The notes under the pieces are model-generated. The model saw nothing but the letters and a program-made list of their open reading frames with translations. It ran no database searches and was not told the origin of the DNA. This document shows, piece after piece, positions 1-5,403 of a DNA stretch of 5,403 nt. This stretch comes from Planctomycetota bacterium. GTDB lineage: Bacteria > Planctomycetota > Phycisphaerae > Phycisphaerales > SM1A02. Within the stretch, counting starts at the first letter, position 1. Every line of letters starts with the position of its first letter. A program made the position numbers and the translations under genes. The stretch spans positions 1 through 5,403 of the forward strand of contig RFQW01000141.1 in the NCBI GenBank assembly GCA_009924765.1. The letters are read 5' to 3'.

Positions 1-135
1 GGCGACCTGGATGGCGACGGCTCCGTGAGCTTCAGCGACGTGTCGTTCTTGCTGCTCGATTTCGGCGATTGCAGCGGGGTTCCGGCAGATGTGGATGGCG
101 GCGACGTGGCCTTCATGCTGCTGCTGTTCACCTGA
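1..135 (+). CDS. C-terminus of an exported protein with dockerin-like calcium-binding repeats (5' end outside window)
   Basis: The first 44 codons of frame 1 are open and end in TGA at 133-135. They contain a 12-residue EF-hand-like loop of dockerin type (DLDGDGSVSFSD, residues 2-13) followed by the hydrophobic run SFLLLDF. A second, shorter copy follows (ADVDGGDVAFMLLLF, residues 29-43), and the protein ends directly after it. Paired Asp/Gly loops, each followed by a leucine-rich helix, at the extreme C-terminus are common on large secreted proteins of planctomycetes. By family knowledge they bind calcium; a role in surface attachment or protein-protein contact is assumed and not shown here. 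The main catalytic or structural part lies upstream of the window, so the product cannot be named. The second loop appears to lack about six residues relative to the first. A strong hairpin terminator follows 30 bp after the stop. Confidence 0.8.
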   Translation, partial: GDLDGDGSVSFSDVSFLLLDFGDCSGVPADVDGGDVAFMLLLFT

Positions 136-165
136 GCGCAGGCCCGCCATCACCCCACAAACGAC

Positions 166-198
166 CGAGCCTCCCGTGATGGGAGGCTCGTTTCGTTT
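166..198 (+). terminator. Rho-independent terminator, possibly bidirectional
   Basis: A perfect 10-bp inverted repeat, CGAGCCTCCC (166-175) and GGGAGGCTCG (181-190), encloses a 5-nt loop (GTGAT). It is followed on the + strand by TTTCGTTT (191-198). It lies 30 bp after the stop of the dockerin-like gene and 35 bp beyond the 3' end of the convergent tRNA-Cys gene. On the minus strand the stem is followed by GTCGTTTGTG, a weaker T-rich tail, so it may also stop tRNA transcription. The + direction is the better supported one. Confidence 0.85.
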
Positions 199-232
199 CA
201 GGCTCGCGGCGCCGAGGTGGCGGCGTCGCGAA

Positions 233-306
233 AGGCCGTGGTGGGATTTGAACCCACGAATCACGGATTTGCAATCCGTTCCCTTAGGCCACTTGGGTAC
301 ACGGCC
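233..306 (-). tRNA. tRNA-Cys (anticodon GCA)
   Basis: The reverse complement folds into a full 74-nt cloverleaf. The acceptor stem is GGCCGTG/CACGGCC, and the D-arm has a CCC/GGG stem with a GG-containing loop. The anticodon stem is ACGGA/TCCGT with loop TTGCAAA, which puts anticodon GCA at 270-272. The variable loop is GATTC, and the T-arm is GTGGG/CCCAC with loop TTCAAAT. The discriminator base (position 233 on the + strand) reads U in the tRNA. U73 together with the GCA anticodon is the known identity set for cysteinyl-tRNA synthetase and agrees with the assignment. No CCA is encoded (the next bases are TTC), so the 3' end must be added by tRNA nucleotidyltransferase. The gene converges on the dockerin-like gene at the left edge and is divergent from the secreted-protein gene that begins at 353. 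Confidence 0.97.
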
Positions 307-317
307 GTGTGGCGATC

Positions 318-348
318 CGTATCCTGCAGCAGACGCGTGCCGCGTCAA
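318..348 (-). promoter_or_regulatory. Candidate promoter of tRNA-Cys
   Basis: On the minus strand, TTGACG (348-343, five of six matches to the bacterial -35 consensus) is followed after 19 bp by GATACG (323-318, only three of six matches to TATAAT). A start about 7 nt further on would fall roughly 5 nt before the mature tRNA 5' end at 306. The -35 is good, but the -10 is poor and the spacing is long, so this is a tentative call. Confidence 0.35.
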
Positions 349-352
349 CGCG

Positions 353-1366
353 ATGCAGAGCCGATTGCGCCAACTCCTCCAGATAACCGCGGTCCTTTGC
401 CTCGTGGCGGGCGTCGCCCGGGCCCAGACTGCCGTGTCGGTGCGCGCGCCCCTGCTGCAGGACGGCGCATTTCTCACCCGTGTGCAGGGCACGCTCGAGC
501 CGGGCGAGGGCGGAAAGGCCTGGGGATTCCGTCTGCGCGATGCCTACGAGGGCGAGCCCGATAGGGTGATGGTGCTGCTGCCGTCGGTGACGCTGGAGGA
601 CATGATCCGTCGCCACAACGCGCTGACCAACGGCGACGTGGCGCGCTTCGAGTTGAGCGCGCGCGTGACCACCTATCGCGGCATCAACTGCGCACTGCCG
701 CTGTTCGCCACGCCCATCTCGGCGTTCGCGCAGCGTCCGGCGCGTCCGGTGCTGCGTCCGCCCGGTGCCGTGGATGGCGCTGGCGTGGTGATGCCGAGCG
801 AACCGCTGGACGACTATGTGCCGACCGCGGCCAATGTGGTTCGCGATCATCCCTTCGGCATCCGATGGGTACCGCTGCTGCCGCAGGCGCGCCTGGAGCG
901 TGAGCGCGCGCTCGCGAAGGGCGGCGACGTGCGCGCCGACGATGTGGAGCAGGGACTGCTCGATGCGGTCGGCGACGTGCAGCGCTCGGCCGATGCGCCG
1001 ATCGAGACCATCCGTGCCGAGGAAGCCGCGCGTGGCACGCCGAGCGTGGGTTCCATCGACCCCATCAGCGGCAGGCCGTGGCTGGCGGCCGATCGCTCGG
1101 TGCAGGAACGCCATGGCGTGGTGACCCGCGACCCGGTCACCGGTGAATGGCGCTTCGTGTTCGAGAGTTCGCGCGGCGCGCTGGGCGAGCGCGAGGCAAC
1201 GCTGCTTCCCTGCGCATTGCTCGAGCGTCTGGAGCGTCAGGCCCGCAGCACGGTGGGGCCGCTCACGGTGGTGCTCAGCGGCGAGATCACGCGCTTCGAT
1301 GGCCGCGCGTACATGCTGCCCAGCAGCTTCGCGGTGCCGCGCACCGGCAAGACGCTCGGTCGCTAG
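353..1366 (+). CDS. Secreted protein of unknown function with two copies of a small W..LLP..G..LP domain
   Basis: The product has 337 residues. I do not recognise a named family. Residues 1-24 form a typical Sec signal peptide: basic start, hydrophobic stretch ITAVLCLVAG, likely cleavage after VARA. The mature protein contains the same pattern twice. The first copy has W57, LLP75-77, a charged helix, VTTYRG ending at G110, and LP115-116. The second has W266, LLP284-286, a charged helix, ITRFDG ending at G317, and LP322-323. W-to-LLP spacing is 18 residues in both copies and G-to-P spacing is 6 in both. The predicted pattern of beta strands around one helix would suit a small beta-barrel or OB-like fold, but that is inference. 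A charged linker (about 175-260) joins the copies. The ATG at 353 was chosen because the signal peptide begins there; the frame stays open further upstream, but only across the tRNA gene. No convincing ribosome binding site is visible. The stop TAG lies 35 bp before the next gene. Confidence 0.85.
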   Translation: MQSRLRQLLQITAVLCLVAGVARAQTAVSVRAPLLQDGAFLTRVQGTLEPGEGGKAWGFRLRDAYEGEPDRVMVLLPSVTLEDMIRRHNALTNGDVARFELSARVTTYRGINCALPLFATPISAFAQRPARPVLRPPGAVDGAGVVMPSEPLDDYVPTAANVVRDHPFGIRWVPLLPQARLERERALAKGGDVRADDVEQGLLDAVGDVQRSADAPIETIRAEEAARGTPSVGSIDPISGRPWLAADRSVQERHGVVTRDPVTGEWRFVFESSRGALGEREATLLPCALLERLERQARSTVGPLTVVLSGEITRFDGRAYMLPSSFAVPRTGKTLGR

Positions 1367-1389
1367 GCCATCGCCGGCGCGCCATGCGC

Positions 1390-1395
1390 TACAGT
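1390..1395 (+). promoter_or_regulatory. -10 element (TACAGT) for the small cyclophilin gene, suggesting a leaderless mRNA
   Basis: TACAGT lies in the 35-bp gap between the upstream stop (1366) and the ATG at 1402, ending 6 nt before that ATG. A start about 7 nt after the hexamer would coincide with the A of ATG. It also argues against the in-frame ATG at 1384, which lies upstream of the hexamer. No good -35 is visible at 16-18 bp. Three other genes here have the same arrangement, which raises confidence. Confidence 0.5.
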
Positions 1396-1401
1396 TGCGC
1401 C

Positions 1402-1869
1402 ATGGCATACCCCACCGCAACCATCGGCACCGAATTCGGCGACATCGAAGTGGAACTCTGGGACGACGTGGCCCCCGGCCATGTGGAGAACTTCCAGAAG
1501 CTGGCCCGCAAGGGTTTCTACGACGGCCTCGGATTCCATCGCATCATTCCCGGCTTCGTGATCCAGGGTGGCTGCCCACAGGGCACCGGCACCGGCGGAC
1601 CGGGTTGGCAGGTGAAGGCCGAGTTCAACAAGCGCCCGCATCAGCCCGGCACGCTGTCGATGGCTCGCAGCGCGCATCCTGACAGCGCGGGCAGCCAGTT
1701 CTTCGTGTGCCTCACGCGCGAGCAGTGCCAGCATCTCGATGGCCAGTACACCGGCTTCGGTCAGGTGACCAAGGGCATGGAGATCGTGAAGAAGATCGCG
1801 GCGGTTCCGATCGACCGCAATGGTCGGCCCACGGGCGCGCTGCCGAAGATGACCAAGGTCACGGCGTAA
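1402..1869 (+). CDS. Cyclophilin-type peptidyl-prolyl cis-trans isomerase, single domain
   Basis: This 155-residue protein is essentially one cyclophilin domain and catalyses cis-trans isomerisation of peptide bonds before proline, helping proteins fold. The family core is intact: FHRIIPGFVIQGG at 45-57, with R47, F52 and Q55 matching the catalytic Arg, Phe and Gln of cyclophilin A. GTGTGGPGW (61-69), LSMARS (85-90), GSQFF (97-101) and LDGQYTGFG (112-120) follow. The position equivalent to human Trp121 is Leu112, as in many bacterial cyclophilins, which are often weakly sensitive to cyclosporin; the sensitivity itself is not shown by the sequence. There is no signal peptide, so it should act in the cytoplasm. 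The ATG at 1402 (MAYPTATIGT) gives the usual length. A second ATG at 1384 would add six residues, but it lies upstream of the putative -10. The last 11 bp overlap the end of the second cyclophilin gene on the opposite strand. Confidence 0.95.
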   Translation: MAYPTATIGTEFGDIEVELWDDVAPGHVENFQKLARKGFYDGLGFHRIIPGFVIQGGCPQGTGTGGPGWQVKAEFNKRPHQPGTLSMARSAHPDSAGSQFFVCLTREQCQHLDGQYTGFGQVTKGMEIVKKIAAVPIDRNGRPTGALPKMTKVTA

Positions 1870-3103
1870 CCGCGGTCGCCGGTTCCGCAGGTGTCACGGG
1901 GGTCGGTGGCGTTGGTTCGCCACCGTGTGGTGGCCTGCCGGTTTCGCATGCGCGCGCTGCAACGATCTCCACGCGATCCAGCGTGGGCGGCTTGCTGGGT
2001 CGCCCCGTGGCGGAGTCGCCGATGGGGCTTTGCGCAAGTCGATCGAGCGTGTCCATGCCATCCAGCATGAACGCGAAGGTGCAGTACTGCCCATCCAGTC
2101 GCGCGGTGCCGTCGCGCGAAAGCCCGATGTAGAACTGGCTTCCCGCGCTGTGTGGATCATCGCCGCGCGCCATGCCAAGCACGCCGCGTGCGTGCGGCAT
2201 GTCGCTGGGTTCCAGCGCCAGATTCCAGCCCGGACCGCCGTCGCCCGTGCCGGTGGGATCGCCGCCCTGCACCACGAATGGGCGGCCTTCGCGATCGAGC
2301 GGCACGATGCGGTGAAAGATGGTGCCGTCGTAGAAGCCCACGCGTGCCAGTCGCAGGAAGTTGTCCACCGTGGCGGGCGCCGCATCGGGTGCGAATGCCA
2401 CGCGCAGATCGCCTTCACTCGTGTGCAGCACCGCATCGCAGGCAGGCTCCAATCGGAATCCGCCGGTGATCACCGGATCGGATGCCACCCAGCTCGGCAT
2501 GGCCTGCGCGGTCTCGGGGTCGTGCGGATCGAAGGCACGGTCGCCCCAACCCACCACACGCGTGTAGGGCTGCTGGGTGTTCAGGCGCATCGAACGAACG
2601 GTGCGCACGGCCGGTGGCGCACGCAACGGCGTGATCCAGAGCGGCGTGCCAACCGCCTGGTCGTCTTCCATCAGCTGAAGCCACAGGGTGTGCTGCGCGT
2701 CGGCGATGGAGGGCGCAAGCGGGCGAAGATTGATGCTGCCTGCCGTGACCGAGACGGTTTCGAGCACCTTGCCTGAGCGATCGATCACGCGAAGGGCGAG
2801 CGTGCCGTGCGTGTCCGGCGCGATCACGCGCACCACCATCGGGCCATCGGGCTGGGTCACGGCGCGCGCGGCGATGAGTGCGTGCCGTGCCACGGGCGCG
2901 GGTGTCGCGGGCGCATCGATCGCGGCCGGCGCGACGGGCGTTCCATCCAGGGTGGGCTGTGGCATCGGCATTCGTCGAGCCGGTCGTGTGGCCGACGGCT
3001 GTTGCAGCGGTGGTGAGGCATCCGATTGTGCCTGCGCGTGGGGTGTCGCGCTGATGGAGGTTGCGCCGACAAGCAGCAGGGCGATCAGGCTGAACCTTCG
3101 CAT
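1859..3103 (-). CDS. Exported multi-domain cyclophilin-type peptidyl-prolyl isomerase
   Basis: The product has 414 residues. Residues 1-25 are a Sec signal peptide (MRRFSLIALLLVGATS..., likely cut after AQA), so the enzyme should work outside the cytoplasm. A Pro/Ala-rich stretch (about 28-75) leads to a beta-rich segment (about 78-170) of unknown fold with an Ig-like look. A cyclophilin domain follows at about 225-395. It keeps FHRIVP (263-268), FVVQGGD (276-282), GTGDGGPGW (285-293), GSQFYIG (331-337) and LDGQY (346-350); R265, F276 and Q279 match the catalytic Arg, Phe and Gln. Seven extra residues (LDREGRP, 269-275) separate the catalytic Arg strand from FVVQGG, compared with the neighbouring small cyclophilin. 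The protein ends in a Pro/Thr-rich tail (about 400-414). The ATG at 3103 was chosen because it begins the signal peptide and follows a -10-like hexamer. Proline isomerisation in the periplasm is the likely role; the N-terminal domain's function is unknown. Confidence 0.92.
   Translation of the reverse strand: MRRFSLIALLLVGATSISATPHAQAQSDASPPLQQPSATRPARRMPMPQPTLDGTPVAPAAIDAPATPAPVARHALIAARAVTQPDGPMVVRVIAPDTHGTLALRVIDRSGKVLETVSVTAGSINLRPLAPSIADAQHTLWLQLMEDDQAVGTPLWITPLRAPPAVRTVRSMRLNTQQPYTRVVGWGDRAFDPHDPETAQAMPSWVASDPVITGGFRLEPACDAVLHTSEGDLRVAFAPDAAPATVDNFLRLARVGFYDGTIFHRIVPLDREGRPFVVQGGDPTGTGDGGPGWNLALEPSDMPHARGVLGMARGDDPHSAGSQFYIGLSRDGTARLDGQYCTFAFMLDGMDTLDRLAQSPIGDSATGRPSKPPTLDRVEIVAARACETGRPPHGGEPTPPTPVTPAEPATAVTP
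1904..1925 (+). other. 8-bp hairpin just beyond the small cyclophilin gene, candidate transcript end
   Basis: CGGTGGCG (1904-1911) and CGCCACCG (1918-1925) form a perfect stem around a 6-nt loop (TTGGTT). It begins 35 nt after the TAA of the small cyclophilin gene, inside the 3' coding end of the opposite-strand cyclophilin. There is no T-run on either side, so it is not a canonical terminator. In such G+C-rich sequence the match could also be chance. Confidence 0.3.
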
Positions 3104-3110
3104 GGTGCGC

Positions 3111-3116
3111 ACTCTA
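3111..3116 (-). promoter_or_regulatory. -10 element (TAGAGT) for the exported cyclophilin gene, suggesting a leaderless mRNA
   Basis: Read on the minus strand, TAGAGT ends 7 nt before the ATG at 3103, in the 43-bp gap after the lipoprotein gene. Transcription would begin at or within a base or two of the start codon. TCGACG (3137-3132) matches the -35 consensus at four of six positions, but the spacer is only 15 bp. If real, the gene has its own promoter even though it follows another gene on the same strand. Confidence 0.45.
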
Positions 3117-3146
3117 CGGCAGACGAAGCGTCGTCGAGGCGCGGCC

Positions 3147-3734
3147 TCACTTCGCGTGCGCGAAGCGCCAGGCGTCGAGATGCGTCTGCCAGTCGCGGAT
3201 GGCTCGCGACAGCGAGGTGCCGGCGGCCTGATTGATCGCACGCACCTCGAGCCTGCGCGCCTTGTCCGTCGATTGGATCACGTATCCGGTGGGGCCGAAC
3301 GCGATGGACAGTTCCGCATCCAGTCGCGATCCATCATCCGGGCCGTTTGGCTCCTGCACGCTCCAGGCCATCCAGGGGCCGATGCCGGACTGCGACACCA
3401 TCACCAGCGCCGTCGTGGGGCCATCCCAGCGCGTGGGCGCGTTCGATGCATCGTTGAAGGTGTGCGTGGCGCCGGGCGCCATGGCGAGCGAGGTGTTGCG
3501 CACGGAACGCTCGCCCGTGTGCGGATCCACTTCCAGCATGTCGTGTTCCTGGTACCCCGAGCCCAGCGTCTCGCGGCCCAGCACCGCCACATCCAGCGTC
3601 AGTTGGGTGTCGTTGCGGATCTGCACCTGCGTGGCATGGTTGGCGCACCCGGTGGCCAGCACGCTCATGAGCAGCCCATGTGCCCATGCGGCAAGGATCA
3701 TCGCGGTACGGCGCGTCATGCAGGTTCGGTGCAT
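3147..3734 (-). CDS. Putative small lipoprotein of unknown function
   Basis: The product has 195 residues. The N-terminus has a basic start (HRTCMTRRT), a hydrophobic stretch (about 11-26) and a lipobox-like LATGC ending at Cys30. This suggests a signal-peptidase II substrate anchored by lipid at Cys30. The lipobox is slightly off consensus, with Ala-Thr-Gly before Cys. The mature part begins NHATQVQIRNDTQLTLDV and is rich in alternating hydrophobic residues to about 165, as in a beta-sandwich protein. It ends in a short amphipathic helix (about 174-193) and AHAK. I recognise no family and assign no function. The ATG at 3734 is preferred because a -10-like hexamer ends 6 nt before it; ATG at 3719 (residue 6) would still give a lipoprotein signal. 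It lies 43 bp upstream of the exported cyclophilin on the same strand, so a shared envelope role is possible but unproven. Confidence 0.8.
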   Translation of the reverse strand: MHRTCMTRRTAMILAAWAHGLLMSVLATGCANHATQVQIRNDTQLTLDVAVLGRETLGSGYQEHDMLEVDPHTGERSVRNTSLAMAPGATHTFNDASNAPTRWDGPTTALVMVSQSGIGPWMAWSVQEPNGPDDGSRLDAELSIAFGPTGYVIQSTDKARRLEVRAINQAAGTSLSRAIRDWQTHLDAWRFAHAK

Positions 3735-3740
3735 GGCGAC

Positions 3741-3746
3741 AGCCTA
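3741..3746 (-). promoter_or_regulatory. -10 element (TAGGCT) for the lipoprotein gene, suggesting a leaderless mRNA
   Basis: Read on the minus strand, CTAGGCT ends 6 nt before the ATG at 3734. It lies in the 54-bp region between the divergent lipoprotein and gatB genes. TAGGCT matches TATAAT at only three of six positions (T, A and the final T), so the call rests mostly on its position and on the parallel with the other genes. No clear -35 is visible. Confidence 0.4.
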
Positions 3747-3775
3747 GTCGAGGTCCATCCGTCGCACGCGCGGTC

Positions 3776-3781
3776 TATGAT
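3776..3781 (+). promoter_or_regulatory. -10 element (TATGAT) for gatB, suggesting a leaderless mRNA
   Basis: TATGAT matches the -10 consensus at five of six positions and ends 7 nt before the ATG at 3789, so transcription should begin on or next to the start codon. Two in-frame ATGs at 3777 and 3780 overlap the hexamer and would be excluded from such a transcript. No strong -35 stands out at 16-18 bp; the region reads GTCCATCC. This is the best of the four -10-like hexamers in the window. Confidence 0.6.
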
Positions 3782-3788
3782 GCGGCCC

Positions 3789-5302
<1,514 letters not shown>

Positions 5303-5306
<4 letters not shown>

Positions 5307-5403
5307 GCAACCTGCTGTACGAACCCGCGGAGGTGGTGGTGCCGGCTTCCGCGATCGCCGACCGCATGCCAACGCTTGCGCAGGAGATCGTGCAGGCCTA
5401 CGG
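5303..5403 (+). CDS. hpt: Probable hypoxanthine phosphoribosyltransferase, N-terminal fragment (3' end outside window)
   Basis: The ATG at 5303 shares ATGA with the gatB stop, so translation is probably coupled to gatB. The 33 visible residues read MSNLLYEPAEVVVPAS followed by AIADRMPTLAQEIVQAYG. A strand with LLY or similar, then a short acidic turn and a helix of the type I..R...LA.EI...Y.G, is how bacterial Hpt proteins begin, just before their LLVGVLKG core. By family knowledge the enzyme converts hypoxanthine or guanine and PRPP to IMP or GMP in purine salvage. The PRPP-binding motif lies beyond the window edge, so the assignment rests on the N-terminus alone. No strong Shine-Dalgarno sequence precedes the start; GCAGAAG lies within gatB. 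Confidence 0.68.

Noticed and set aside
320..325. TATCCT as the -10 of the secreted-protein gene
   Set aside because: It ends 27 nt before the ATG, unlike the other four starts, and has no acceptable -35; too weak to list.
89..352. N-terminal extension of the secreted-protein gene
   Set aside because: It would run across the dockerin-like gene end, the terminator and the tRNA gene, and would bury the signal peptide that starts at 353.
1147..1401. N-terminal extension of the small cyclophilin
   Set aside because: It overlaps the 3' end of the upstream gene in another frame and is Arg/Ala-rich shadow sequence; the cyclophilin domain begins after 1402.
284..1420. 378-codon open frame on the minus strand
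   Set aside because: It is antisense to the secreted-protein gene, His/Arg/Ala-rich without recognisable motifs, and starts inside the tRNA region; a typical high-G+C shadow frame.
1925..2776. Open frame on the plus strand opposite the exported cyclophilin
   Set aside because: No motifs, and it lies opposite a gene with clear signal peptide and cyclophilin motifs.
3150..3165. Palindrome CTTCGCG-TG-CGCGAAG near the end of the lipoprotein gene as a terminator
   Set aside because: It lies inside the last codons before the stop, has only 2-4 nt in the loop and no T-run; probably a by-product of G+C-rich coding sequence.
2688..3788. Long in-frame extension upstream of gatB
   Set aside because: The frame stays open because of high G+C, but it runs antisense through the exported cyclophilin and lipoprotein genes. 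GatB homology begins only near 3789.

Overview
The window is strongly G+C-rich and looks like chromosomal DNA of a planctomycete, probably of the class Phycisphaerae. This rests on the dockerin-like Asp/Gly-rich C-terminus at the left edge, of a kind common on exported planctomycete proteins, on the absence of convincing Shine-Dalgarno sites, and on the mix of housekeeping and exported proteins. The taxonomic call is an inference; no rRNA or marker search was possible.

Layout, left to right. Positions 1-135 (+) are the 3' end of a gene ending in a dockerin-type calcium-binding module. It converges on a tRNA-Cys(GCA) gene at 233-306 (-), and a perfect 10-bp hairpin with a T-rich tail at 166-198 lies between them. 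Next comes a secreted protein of unknown function built from two divergent copies of one domain (353-1366, +). A small single-domain cyclophilin follows (1402-1869, +). Its 3' end overlaps by 11 bp the 3' end of a second, exported, multi-domain cyclophilin on the opposite strand (1859-3103, -). Upstream of that gene on the same strand is a small putative lipoprotein (3147-3734, -). A 54-bp divergent promoter region then leads to gatB (3789-5306, +), whose stop codon overlaps by 4 bp the start of a gene that looks like hypoxanthine phosphoribosyltransferase (5303 to the edge, +).

How it fits together. gatB encodes a subunit of the tRNA-dependent amidotransferase and is apparently coupled to the purine-salvage gene after it. 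gatC and gatA are not visible here. The middle of the window is mainly envelope-directed: a secreted repeat protein, an exported proline isomerase and a lipoprotein, plus one cytoplasmic cyclophilin. No defence system, mobile element, CRISPR array or other specialised cassette is visible.

The most notable pattern is regulatory. Four genes, two on each strand, have a TANNNT -10-like hexamer ending only 6 or 7 nt before the ATG. That places the predicted transcription start on the start codon and suggests leaderless mRNAs. The second point of interest is the tail-to-tail overlapping pair of cyclophilin genes.
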